From Schistocephalus solidus (lineage: Eukaryota > Platyhelminthes > Cestoda > Diphyllobothriidea > Diphyllobothriidae), in NCBI GenBank assembly GCA_017591395.1, contig WEDG01005577.1:1-64000 (forward strand): a stretch of 64,000 nt of DNA. The letters are read 5' to 3'. Both the position numbers and the translations under genes were made by a program. A model generated the notes under the pieces. It was not told the DNA's origin and did no database searches. It saw nothing but the letters and a program-made list of their open reading frames with translations. Shown here piece after piece: positions 44,701 to 57,600 of the stretch. Position 1 is the stretch's first letter. Each line of letters starts with the position of its first letter.

Positions 44701-47620
44701 AACCGACAGAGCATCGAGCAAACTACGGTATTAGACGTATCGTTGAGTGTCGCAAACGTCTTTGCAGTCGTTCTTGATCATTTCCGTGTGTACAATTTTC
44801 CTCAGGTATTCGGTTCGTCCATCAAGTTTTAGTGTTTTTATCGTGCTGCGTGCCCGCAACCTTCGCATAATGAAAACAAATGTGCTTTTGGGTTTCGAGA
44901 AAACTGGTCTTAGTAACAGCATCTCCAGCGTCCACCCGGTCGGCGCTCTCACTAACTTTGCTTAATTACGCAATTCGTTAAGTTCTTTAAACATCACACC
45001 ACATCTAATTGTTGCAGTGTATTTTTTCCGCAGATAACAGGTCATTACTACCCTGGTTTCCGACTGATTTCCTTTAAAAAAATAATATGGTGTGTCGCAG
45101 ACCCATTCGAATGCAGCGGAAATTCATTTGAAGGCAAATTCGTACAAAACGGGACGGTTGGAGATTTCTTTTCAATAATGGTAGAATTTAAGGCTTTCAA
45201 ATTTTGTGAGCTTCTGTCGTCTTGACTTGAGCCCACCATTGAAGACACAAGGCAATTATACAATCGGTTATCAACTCAAAAATGTGTGTGGTTAAAATAT
45301 TCATTATGAATATAGTGACATGTAACAAGGTTCCTTACCTATACCTCTGCGTTCTCCCTCCACACCAAACTATCAGCTACCGACCGATGCAAAAATATGT
45401 CTTCAGATAGTAAACAATGAATTATGAAATAACTCCCTTGATGTGATTTTACAATCGTTGCAAGTGTCTTAACTTCCAGACAAGGCTAGACCCCTCTCCG
45501 AAAAACCGCTTGATTAACCTATATGAACCTCTTTGCCTACTGCTCTGTTGCCCAGGTTTTCTGAGACTCCCTAACGAGATCTGTACATCAGTAATAAACG
45601 TGTCAATATCGTCGAAAGCCTCCGTTACTCTAGTATTCCAACGCTTAGCAACCGGATTGCCTGCGTTCTAGTCAGCTGAAATTTCAGTGCTATCAGTATT
45701 ATCTGTGATGTCGAAATTGACAAAGCCTTCGGAGCAAATTATTCTATCATTGTTAAACGCTCACCCATCTCGCCCCTAAAATACCTTTTGTCAGTCTGCT
45801 TAAAGTCCTATCCCCCATCTGTCGTCTGCACCACCACCTGGCGTAGTCCGTTGCCTTTCAGGTAATCCAATGGGCAATCGGTCAGGACGAAGGGAATGCT
45901 AACCCGAACTAGGAGTACAATATACTTTCCTGGGAAGTGACCGACCAAATAAAAATTGGTGTGGTGCTGCAGGCGCCTTTGCAATTAGGGAACTATGCGG
46001 TCATGAAAGTGCGCCCCTGTCGCATACTTGCAGGTCCTGTTTCATCTAAACTAGGCCCCCACTCCATGAGTAGACTTCATGACTGTCAACGCCCATGTTC
46101 TCACAAGGGCAAGCCATAGCAATATGAAGGACAAATTCTACTGGGGTATGCAGATTCTCTCTATTTTAATGCCGAAGGTGGACAAAAAATGGTTATTCTA
46201 AATCGCTTTGATGCATCAGTAGGCATACATCGCGCCACCTGGGATGGGCTGTTTAGTCGGCATGGCGGGCAAAATGCAAAGGCAGCCCACTCTTATTGAC
46301 AATTTACGCAGCATTCACCCTCCCCACTGCTAACAATTTCTTTTTAATCATAATTATTAATCCACCCTCGCTGACGTAACTTGCATCCACTGGACTATCT
46401 GCTTGTCAGGATATGTGGTACTGGTAAAGGCGATGTACGGGGCCGAATGCTGGGTTGATCAGCAACTACTTTTGAAGGCAAGGCTACACGCACACAATCC
46501 CTGACATTACCTTTAGCGAAGGCAATTCGAAACACCAATGCTGGATATGGCTCAATGAAGACTAGTATAAGAAACAAGATGGAGATCACTCTAGAGCAAA
46601 TGCAAGCCATTTGATTAGAAGATTTCGGAGTAGATATGAAAACAAATGTGAGAGTTTACCTTAAATCTTGGTCATGGAAGTTATTGAACGGGCATGATGC
46701 CAAGCGGTTCAATGACATCGCAAATTAATTCAACCAATCCTTTCAGAAAGACAACCAAATTCATGGAATCAATGCGGACAACGTAACCACTGCAAAATTA
46801 GCCCCATGTCTCTTTTATCGATGCCAAATATAAAAGCAGCTGTGGGAGGTGCAAAACATCGGGTGCCCTGCCGAGCAGTCATATTCGGATGATGCACTGA
46901 CAGCAGCGAAATGAAGGACTTAGAAGCCGTCATAAAGGCAGCCAGCGGTCTGTACACTAACAGAACTGCACCGATTATCAACTGACAGAGTCAGTTGTGT
47001 TGTTTTAGATATGAGAGATCCCAGGTACCTACATCAAGCCCTTTTGTGCGTTTGGTAGGCAGTAAGATAGGCTGTGTTTGTGCAAAGGCGAACGTATCTT
47101 TTGTACAAAGAAGCAAGTACGGAATACTTATTATATCATTCTGGATTCTCACCTAACAAAGCAAAAACTTCATCTTGCTCTGCCACACTGACTACAAGTT
47201 CCACAATTTCTGAAACACATTTAAAACTTGATGAAGTTTCAATATTTCGAGCAAAATGTTCTTAATAATGCAAGTGATACAACAGTGAATCTTTTTCTTT
47301 GGAATTTCAACTACTCGTTTACATAAGCAGACATGTAAAGGTGCAGACGAAGGGAGGACTGTTACGTAAATTGGTTTATATCTTAGCAAATTATACACGC
47401 TTGAACTGCTTATAAAGGCTGAAGTATCCTTACCAGTTACCTTGCACCGTATTACATTTTCTCGCCGTAACAGATGGCTTTTTTCGAAGCCGTGATGTGC
47501 CCTCACTGAGATGGTCAACCTACTAAGCCATTTCCTCTCATCACAATAAAACTGGGGGTCAGTATGTTATACTTCGTGAATATTGTCCTCGAACTAATTT
47601 AATCGATCAGAGTTTCTTAT
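44701..47620. other. Unassigned intergenic stretch
   Basis: No recognisable gene, tRNA or retrotransposon. Short open frames on both strands, for example 46,769-46,981 minus, have no motif. Confidence 0.4.
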
Positions 47621-47624
47621 ATGT

Positions 47625-47900
47625 CCTACCTCCCTCCCCCTCCCCCCTCCAACCGACCGGACCCGGGGATAGGGATGCGTCCTGTCGTAAAACAAGTGGC
47701 CTCACCCTAAATTTCAGAAGGGTAAATATTTCCTTGTCCTAACTCCAGCTCTTACCTCAAACATTACCCTACTCTCAACTCTACCCTTCCCCTTTACTTT
47801 TATCTTGACTCTAACTCTGCTCTACCCTTGAACCTAAATTCCCTGGAATTTAGCGCAATGTCCTTTTTACGGGCGATTCCTTTTCCCCGTGTTTTGCGGG
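47625..47900 (-). repeat. Dispersed repeat T (degenerate TTAGGG-like array plus AAATT core), copy 1
   Basis: On this strand the array is C-rich (TACCCT, AACTCT, CCTAACTCC units, 47,730-47,830). The core CCCTGGAATTTAGCGCAA follows, then GGCGATTCCTTTTCCC. A C-run (CCTCCCCCTCCCCCCTCC) precedes it. The same order is seen at 55,160-55,400. Confidence 0.6.
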
Positions 47901-50900
47901 GACGGGAAGGGGAGCGGAAGCATAGAAGCGTTCCTTACCAATTAATCCTTAGCAGCCTGACTTTGTCCGTGAACGTATCATGTAGAACATTACAAGTGAG
48001 ACTTCATGGTCAGCTACGGGATCGTGCGCCCTGCCAAACCACTGCACATTTTAACTTTGTCACCAAATAGCCAACTAGGCAAGCAACACTCTTCTGCCTC
48101 GGGAGAAAGTTAAGGAACAAATATCAGTACTTCCATTCACCAACATTAGTAAAACCCCGCTATGTCACTTGCAAGGAAAAATGGCTCCGGGTATTAGGAG
48201 CCTCCGCGACAGTTTAACTCTTATTACTAAATGATCAATCAGATTTCCTATTTTTCCTATGGAGAAGCTTATAGACGAGAGGGGACGGGGCCGTGGGACG
48301 TGACTCCGTAGGCTGAGAAGGCACTTATTCTTGTGGCACCTCCATTGCACAACTACTAGACAAGCCGCCCGTGGCTTGGGTCCTTGGGTGTGGTAACATG
48401 CTTTAAGGGACAGTGTGGACGATGTCCCACGCATTTCAGACCTATCACGTTTTGAACTCCCTTATCGATTGGTCCTGTTTAGGGACCTGGCTGGCGCGCT
48501 GCGGACAGTGTGACGGTGAGTGTGGCCTCGCTTAATTTTTTTCCAATATTAACTTGGGTTGTACCCCAATAATATAATTTCTTGGAATTAGCCTATTGCA
48601 TTGTTAAATAATAAACCGGCTCCGACACAGCATAGCCTTCAAAACGTTTTCCTACCTACTTTGATTATCGTAATTTTGAATGCAAATCCCGAATGCTTGT
48701 TACTAGGACTTTTTTTCGGCCTGACTAAGATATCATTCTTAAATTGCCTTAAATGGCAAGTAACCCAATCGTTGTCTCACTTCAGCTTTAGTTAGCAAGT
48801 AACCTTTAGAAAAATAAAGACTGACCTCATCATCCGAAAACAGGCCTGGGACCAGACGGTTTTATATGGATAAAGAATCTTCACGGCGCCAGCCGTGTCG
48901 ATGGAGGTGGTAGATTAAAAGATTTTCAAGGCCTTCTTCAGCATCCTGCATGTGCTCGTAAAAAGCAAGCCAACAGAAACACTGTGTATGGAGCTAGACG
49001 TGCAGCCATAATAAAAATATTGATGTCGGGTCTTTTTACTAACTTCAATAGGAGGTAAATGGAATTGGACTTAAGTGGATATTTTTCGGCAGGTGAAGTT
49101 TCAACGATACGTGGCTTTTCTTACTAAATCAGTTGGTTCGGTTGTACTAAAATATCAAAATAATCGGATACCACGTTACTTTACCTAATGAACAGCTGCT
49201 GGTCATAATCAGGCTGCTCGTGTCTTGCTTGCATGCCCCTGCTCCCTGACTGAAGCCGTATTGTATTATACCTTCTAGGTCAAGCTAATTTTCCGTACTC
49301 ATTGGCTTCTAAAGTGGCATAAACAGGGTCAAAATTATTGTAGATTAGTGTCCCTTCTGTATACCCAACTACTAGGCTGTTATGAATATTCGGCATGTAA
49401 CCATCTCTTAGTGACCTTGATTGCCCAATGGCTCCGCATTGTATACCTGTGCCCTTGAGAAGGCGTAGCTCACAGGCTGCAGCTCTGAGCATCTGGAATC
49501 AAACACTAGGATTCCTTATTTGTGCTACAGTAGGACCAACAGCCGACTTTTCTCCCTAGCTAGCATGATTCCCCCTCCGGCAGTTCCTAACCGTACCTAA
49601 CCGTTACTTATGGTGCGGCACATACCCGCAAAACTTTTGGATTAACGGTCTGATGCCTCGCCCACGTACTAGTCGGTTATCCAATTGCAGTCAGTTCTTC
49701 GTGATGCTGACCACGCCTGCACCGAGGTCCGAGGAAAAAACGCTCATATTTCGTACTGCAATCTGGGCGGATCGATAAATGTAAATCTCATGTACCTTTC
49801 AAAATTTCCAATTGCTTCTAATAGAGTGAGTCCGTGGCTTAATGGCCACTTGAAGCCGGATTCAAACTTCTTGTCCTACGAACTTAAGAGTAAATACGAT
49901 TTATTGCATTTACTGCAATATTTATAGAGTAGTACATTGTCAACGGACCTACCGATTATGTACGGAGAACGTTGTCATTCATTACGTTCATGCGTTCTGC
50001 TTTCAGTCTTGGTGATATGAGCATTTCTACTTAGCGAAATCGTCCAAAACTACCTATTTTCCTTACACAAAGCGTAATAATGCCTGTAGATCCTCTGCCA
50101 TATTTGTGGAGAAAATTTCACTGACCAGACTATTTAACACTCGCTAGGTAACCCGATTTCGGTGGATCTTAAGGCCTTACTTCGAATTAACTTGAAAGTT
50201 TACACATTCCCGATGCGCCTGCGTGCGTATTCGACCTAGTGCGCCTAATTACTCTCCGCAAAGTGTTTACCTCTAGTGATCTGTAAAAGCTAACCACCTC
50301 CCTGGTGGTGATTACGCAAAATTTGCAAGCTACATCAAGATCTCAGGGAGCCCTAGCGAGTCAACCTTTGGTAAACCGTGTCCGGGGTGCTAAGCTCATG
50401 ACTCCTGATTCATTTATGATTCCACTGAAAGATAAACAGTTCACATCGGCACTCCCAACACCGTCAGGATGTTTCTGTAGCACCATCCACCTCTGGCGAC
50501 CACGGCAGACAAGACGTTACGTGCTCACAGTTCTCGACCTAATGGACGGCACGCATATAGCCTCTGGGACAGCTAATCGCAGGCTGCTATTATTCAATAA
50601 ACTGATAACGTGAACACTGACTCCCACTCGACTCTTATGCATTCAAGTTCACATCATCCTATTGGACAGATGCGTGGGCAGGCCCAGCGTTTGTCCGCGT
50701 CACGGCCTCTGACCACCGTTGAGTTTCTGTACAGGATACACTTCTTTCACTGGTGTCTTCCACATTTCCTGCAATACGGAACTGGGTCTGATGATTGTAG
50801 TGCTCTGAGTACAAACACTGCTCACTCTACATTTCCAGATACTTCCGACTACTGAGTTAGCAGACATTGTGCAAGCGTTTGTATCCAACCCGGTGGTCAT

Positions 50901-51660
50901 CACAGGATCCCTCAGTTAGGCACAGGCATCGAACCGTACTGGCTTGTGAGAGCCCGCAAACGTCTATAACAGCGAATTCTTGCCATCAGCACTTCTAGTG
51001 TCAGCTGTAGAGCAAAATGGTCAGTTTCTGTGCCTGTAGGATCATGTATGCCGTTCGAAAATGCAGATACAAAACGGAGTTTTCCTTCTTCGCCTTCTTC
51101 ATCTTTTTCCTCGTCATTTTCCCCATCTTCCTCTGCTTTTTTCTTCTTATTCTGCTCTCAATATTCCGGCTAAGACTATTATGTTCATCGTGATTATTTG
51201 CAGAGTGAGAGACTTGGCAAAGGCGAGGGATGATAAGTTTTAACTTGTGAGTCTTTATTAACTCATCACACTCAACCTGAGTTTTGCAACCTTCGAAGCT
51301 CGTACCTGTGTTCTGTTGGTTGGAATTCCAATGCTCAATCCATTTTCCAGCCTTGGAGCTTGCAAGCTTGAGGTTGAGTATGGTTTATGGATGATGTCAA
51401 ACAAGCCAGAAATGTCCATTCCAGTCTTGATTGTCTTTGTCGGTAATCACCTTCTGCTTATCTTACGAGTCACTATGCGACTACCTACTGACCTCTAGCT
51501 TAAGAACCGAGACTCAACGGGAGAGAAGTTTCGTAATGTGATCGGTATTATGATCGTCACGTACGAAATTCGTCCATATGTTCTTCTTAACTTATAGATT
51601 TTTGTACTTTCATTATATTTTTTATCTTAAAATGGGGTGCTTATCACTAACAACGTGATG
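47901..51660. other. Unassigned intergenic stretch
   Basis: No recognisable gene. A pyrimidine-rich tract (TTCTTC and CCTC runs) occupies about 51,075-51,160. An open frame at 50,305-50,613 has no motif. Confidence 0.4.
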
Positions 51661-51662
51661 CT

Positions 51663-51671
51663 ATTTTGCAG
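51663..51671 (+). promoter_or_regulatory. 3' splice acceptor 10 bases before the dipeptidase ATG
   Basis: ATTTTGCAG followed by GCTGCATAG and then ATG fits a 3' splice site. It could end a 5'-untranslated intron or accept a trans-spliced leader, which flatworms use. The sequence cannot tell these apart. Confidence 0.45.
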
Positions 51672-51680
51672 GCTGCATAG

Positions 51681-54600
51681 ATGGACAAAAGCCTCCTTAT
51701 TTTACAGAAGTTTATAGAGGCACGCCAGGACAAGTACATCAAACGCTTAAAGCAGCTTGTCGCCATTCAAAGCATATCCTCTGGAGTTGGATCATCGCTA
51801 TGACGTTCTGAAAGCGCTTCGGTGGTGTGCTCTAAAATTTCAAAAGTAACCTTATATTTGCAGTGTACTTTTCCTTACGCTTTTTTTAGATTAGGCTTCA
51901 GCATCCGTTACCGCATAGTTGGTCCTGAAAATGTCTACGTCGGTGATAAACTTCCTTTGCATTCCGACGAACAGGCAGAGCTGCCGTACGTTGTATGCGC
52001 TGAGTACGGCAATGACCTGACAAAACGTACCGTCCTCATTTATGGGCATGTTGATGTGAAGCCGATAGACAAGGATGAAAATTGGACACATGATCCATTT
52101 GACCTGCAAGTGGTGGGCGATTATATGTGGGCCAGAGGGGTTACTGATGACAAAGGTCCCGTCGTCGGATGGTTGAATGCTATTGAAGCATATGTAGTAA
52201 GCTGACAATTTTGTTACTACCAGTTAATCTTCCTAGTGTTTGGTCATTAGACTGGTTAAAGTCAATGTCGGTTACTGACTTCAGTAGTCATTGCCATACC
52301 TTGCAAGCTAAACAAACTTTGCTTTGGTGAGGTAGGGCTCCAGGAAGCATATAATTTTTATTTGGGCGCGTTAAACATACATATAATAAAGTAGTAATGA
52401 AAAACATTATGTACACTCCCATCGTTAAAACATCGTCAAAACTATTTGATTCGAAGGATATTTGATAGGAAGGAGTGTCCATATTAATAGACAGTGAACG
52501 CAATGAATCAACCAATGGAAAGGATCTAATACACAAGTCAACTGATAACGTAGAGCATAGGGACTCCTATAAAACTCCAAGGGTGGTATAATTGATTTTA
52601 TCGGTAGGACCGCTAAGCGAAGCAAGTACCGGTGTCTGGGGAGGACAGTAAGAATACTCGCATTTACAGCATTTGTTTAATTACTCATTAATCGAACCCT
52701 ACCCTTATACTTACCTTTAACCTATGCCTTAAGCGCTTCCCTAAATTCAGCCAGGAACTCGACAACAATAGAACATGTCTACTAACATCAAATAAAGAGG
52801 CAAGTTATTGTAATAAAAACTAAGAACTTACGTATGAGCTTGTCTCCAGTTAGCGAATCGCTAGAAGGTCCTTAAAGCAAATTCGATATCTCACATGCGC
52901 CTGCAATTTAGCAAATGTATCATTCAACTATTAAATTAACAGTGTTTCAACACTGCAGAAAACAAAAATTGAAATACCTGTCAACATCAGAGTCCTTATT
53001 GATGGCAGTGAAGAAACGGGCTCAGAAGGCATTCGTGTACTCCTCAATGAAATGAAAAAAGATTTCCTAAAGGTAACACTTTTAGACTCCCATTTACTGC
53101 AGTCCCCATATACTATAAAACTTTCTGTAATCCCTTAACATTGTCAGTCCTCTTTTCGCAGCGTATTGACTACGTCGCTATTTCCGACAATTACTGGCTC
53201 GGAATGAATACGCCCTGCCTCACTTACGGCCTCCGAGGCGTCATATACTTTTACGTCTATGTGGAAGGACCTAAAAAGCATCTCCACTCGGGTGCACATG
53301 GTGGAGCGGTTCAGGAACCCTTGGAAGATCTAGATGCACTCCTGGCCTCACTCGTAGACAAGGACGGAAAAGTTTTGGTGCCAAACCTATACGATTCTGT
53401 GCGAAAACCCGATGAGGAGGAACTTAGGTAAATCTCAGATTCGAGAAAAACCATAACAGCGAAATAAATACGAGTTACTGACCTCTGATTCAACATGGTA
53501 TAATCTTTGCTTACTTCTAGCATAACTGGCAAGACCTGTGACAAAAGCGTAAAATAAACAAATGTGGTGGTAAATTTTAAGCAATAAAGATCCCCTCTAT
53601 CCCGTCAAGGCCGCGCTGGTCATGTGTGCACTCATTTGTTTGTAGTGAGGCAGACTGGCGCTGAATATCAAAGTTCGTTTCTCTTGTTCCCCTGTTGTGG
53701 TGGTACTTGTGTGTATTTTTCCACATGCCCATCAATCTATAGCATTCCCTTACGAATATTTGTGCAGTTTTATCACCCTCTAGATGTTACATATTTTGAT
53801 GGAAAATTTTAAAACAATTCGAATCCAGTTCCTCTTTGTGACGATATCGTATGTAGCACCAACAAGTCGTTATTGTATAACGTGCCTGCTTATTTTATTT
53901 AAGTAACTTTAACCCATTTGTATCGGTTAAGGTTATGATTAGCCACTTACAAGTACAGGGTTTTCTTCTTGGGTTAGCGGGGTAACGTTTTAAAGTTATT
54001 GTTGGGGGTTTTCAAGTAAGGATGCGGGTTAGCATGACAATTAGGTTTAGAGGTTTAAGGTTGGACTTAGCGTTACGGTTAAGGCTAGAGTTTAAAGTAA
54101 AGGGGTGATTATTTTAAGGTTAGGGATTTGAGGTTGGGACTATTATTTCAAGTTCAGGACATGCATAAGGAGTTTTAGGGTGACTACCAAGTCATAGATG
54201 CCAAGAATGTCGTGTTTAGCGGGCTCGACCATGGTCATCTCACGAAGACATGGATAGCAGTACCTATACTGACTGTGAATTTGGCTTTGCTGATTTTTTG
54301 CATGATTTTCTCTTTATCTTTCCTAATTTTTCGTTTTCCTCTTTCACTTTGTAACGTTCTGCTTCGGTTTAGTTTAAATATCTTTGTCCTCTCTCCTAAG
54401 TGTTGCGCTTGTGTTTAAAATGATTTTCATTTGCCGGCTGCTTGCGAATAGGCTAATCAGCCAATTCCGTTTTTTAACTATTTTTTTTAATTTACGCGCT
54501 CGAGTTTTGGCTGGTCGTTGGTGTACTTCAATAAGATAGTGACTGAGGGAGGAGAAAGTGTGGCAGATGCTACGTGAGTTTACTATCACTATAAACTAAT

Positions 54601-57600
54601 TCGCACAAATGACCGTCCCTACGCCCACCTTGCTGTGGGCCACACGGTGGATATCGTTGGTAACGACGATAGAGCTATCATGCGGCTGAGCCGCTGATTT
54701 GACGGTTCAAACTAGCCAATGTTGCCGATACACGTTGTATTACCTAATCTATACGGGCTACTTTTACTTCACAGACAACCTTGTTTTTTTCTGGCATGAG
54801 AATACCTCAGATTGTAGCTGAAATTCTCTTGAAAGAATCATCAGTAAGAAATGCTATTGGTCTTCTTTATGTTGTGACTGACGTGCTTTTAAGGCGATTC
54901 GCGAAATTGGATTTCACGATACCTACATATGGAGGGCAGATTACGACGAGCGCACTCTACGAGGCTTCCAAGGTGGAAATACTTCAACGAAAATGGTGTC
55001 TCCCATGTATAACCGTTCATGGCATTGAGGACTCCTTTGACAAGATTGGAGCTCCCACGCTCATTCCTAAAAAGGTTTGCCTTTCTGCTTACTTATCGTC
55101 ATTATTTTTTTCGGTCGGAATTTTTTATAGGAGCCTTCCAACCGGATACGAGTGTAGAAAAGCCCTTTCCCCACCCCACCCCCCCCCCCTTCACGTAATA
55201 AGGTGACCTTGAGATAACTTCCAAGAACGGCAAATAATCCAGAGGCCTAACTTTACCAGCAACTTTGACCCAAATCTCAACAGTGACCCTCATTTTAACC
55301 CTTACGTTAACCTTAACTCTAATCATCACTTCACCTTAGAACTAACCATAATTGCCCTGAAATTTAACGCAAAACCACCGGCATTACAGGCAGTTCCTGT
55401 TCCCATGCCTGGCTGAGAACCATATAAGTAATCTTTACTACTTTTTACTTCGATAAGGCCATCCGCTCGCTGTCTCTATTCTCTGATTCACCATTTTACC
55501 CCTATCCCTCCAATGTGCCACACCAGAAAGGATGCTTAAAGGTCATAACACCACGGAGTGATAAAAAGGAAAGGCATTTCTAGGTACAGGCAAGTGAGGA
55601 GAAAAGAAGACGAGTATTGTTGTACGACTCTATTGACCTGCCATTCAGAATGTAGGCTGAAGCCAATGATCGCTATTTATCCTTTATGTTATAGTTTTCT
55701 TTTGTATTAAATATTATGGAGTCACAAGAGATAGCCAATATAACTGTCACCCTTGGCTTATTTTTCGGTCTTACAATGGCTAATAAGCTAGAAATGGCCA
55801 TTTTAATCTCCTTGTCTTTTCAAACACTCCGTCTTTTTTCATTCTGTGTAACCGTCTAACTAACTTGGAGGCTCTAGATTTATGCTTCAGGGTGAAACAG
55901 AACGATAATTCTCCGAAAGCACCACTAGATCAGTGATCGAAATTATTTTTACTTTTGGTGTCTGGCCTGCATTCTAGTCCCATGGGTCGCATTACCTGCA
56001 TGAGCCTTGTTCAAAGCTGCAATGTTTCCAGGGAATATCCCATCCATTTGTCTCATCTTGCTATTCCCTGGTGCCAAGTTGTAAAGCTGAGGCCTTCCCT
56101 ACGACCGCCAGGTTCCTTTGTTCCCCTTTAAAAAGATTACCCAAAATTCATCAATAAAATACTATATTTGCTTTTTGGGTGAAAATCAGAATACTGCAGA
56201 ACGAACTCCAGTGCATAGGTATTCACATATTTTGAAGTATTTCAGATAAGATTGATTCCTCTTACAGTAGTTTTCCACAGAGGGTTGCGTTGACAGTTTG
56301 GTTACCTCCTCTTGCTGCTATGAATCTAAAAACCCTCTAGAACACATGTGTTGTCCGCCGTTTAACCCTGATTTTATTGTCCTGGCTAATTCTGATAAGG
56401 AACACAACAATCTGACTATCTGTTTTCTTTCTATTTCATAAATTTTCATCACCTCAGGGAAGGTTACTTTGTTTTGTTCATTTTAGGTTATGGGTAAATT
56501 TTCCGTGCGAATAGTTCCTGATCAGAACCCGAGGAAGATTGCGGACCTTGTGAGGAAACATCTGGAATCTGTCCATAAGAAACGCAGGTCGGGCAACCGC
56601 CTGGAAATCAAAGTGTTTCGCGATGGCCAGCCCTTCCTCGCAGATCATACCTGCCCCAATTTCACCGCAGCCAAACGAGCAATTACACATGTGTGGGGGA
56701 AGCAGCCTGATCTCACACGAGACGGTGCTACAATTGCCATGGCAGTCGCACTGGAGGTAACAATCCTTTATGCTTTTTGCGTCGCCATAGTCTTGGTTTT
56801 TTAGCTAGTAGCATACAAATGAAGACCACTAGGATCTTGCTAGTATGTAAAGGATCGAGCTTCTTTTGACCTATTCTGAGCACTTGCGCGGATAATGTTT
56901 CAGTCTATCTTTTGTGGAGCCTTTTATAACCTTGCCTCTTTGCGCGAACAGAAGGAAATATTCGAATCTCAGTGAATTAGTGTTCCACAGAAAAGAAAGG
57001 AATGATTTGCGTTAAGCGTCCCTATGCCAGGATTTGCTTGTCCATCTTTTGATATAAAGATCTTTCGTTTCGTAATTTAGTCATCTTTTCTATAGGCTTC
57101 TCTCGCGTTTGGGCGCTAACTCATTGCCACAAGACATTTGCACAAGGTTTCAGCATCAGAAGATGATTAGGAAACCCTTCATGTGCAGTTGGAAACCTTA
57201 CTGTTCCCATGAGATTTAGGGCAAGGTTGTCTTCTCCACCCCTAGCCCCCAATTTGATTTGCAAAAAAATTATCAGTGTGGATTGGATAAAATACCTACT
57301 AATGTCATGTAAGTAGGCTTAATTTAACCGATTTTAGGCTTGTCAATTTCCTCAGATAATAATTTGTAACGCGGTTATCCCGCAGTGGCTGATGGATGTC
57401 GGCCCACATATTCATAGCAAATTAGGGTCCGTGCCTATAGACCCTGACTTAACTCTTTTGCTCCGAGTTAATAATTAATTGCTGAGGAAATTGAAAAGCC
57501 AACATTTAAAAACTGAAATATCTACCAGAAAGCCCTCAGGGAATGCTGAGGGACACACTGATGAGCCGAACTCCTCGCAGTTGTGTCATGCAGCAGTAGA

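Noticed and set aside
50305..50613. 102-codon open frame as an exon of a gene before the dipeptidase.
   Set aside because: No family resemblance and no partner exons with matching phase.
53925..54180. Interstitial telomere made of TTAGGG repeats.
   Set aside because: Units are irregular in length and sequence, occur in both orientations at several places, and three copies carry a fixed non-telomeric core.
57545..57600. CTGATGAG within the 339-bp tandem unit, with a nearby GACACA/TGTGTC pairing, suggested a hammerhead ribozyme as in flatworm satellites and Penelope-like elements.
   Set aside because: The required GAAA is GAAC in both units and the stems needed around the core do not form; the second unit has also lost the outer pairing.
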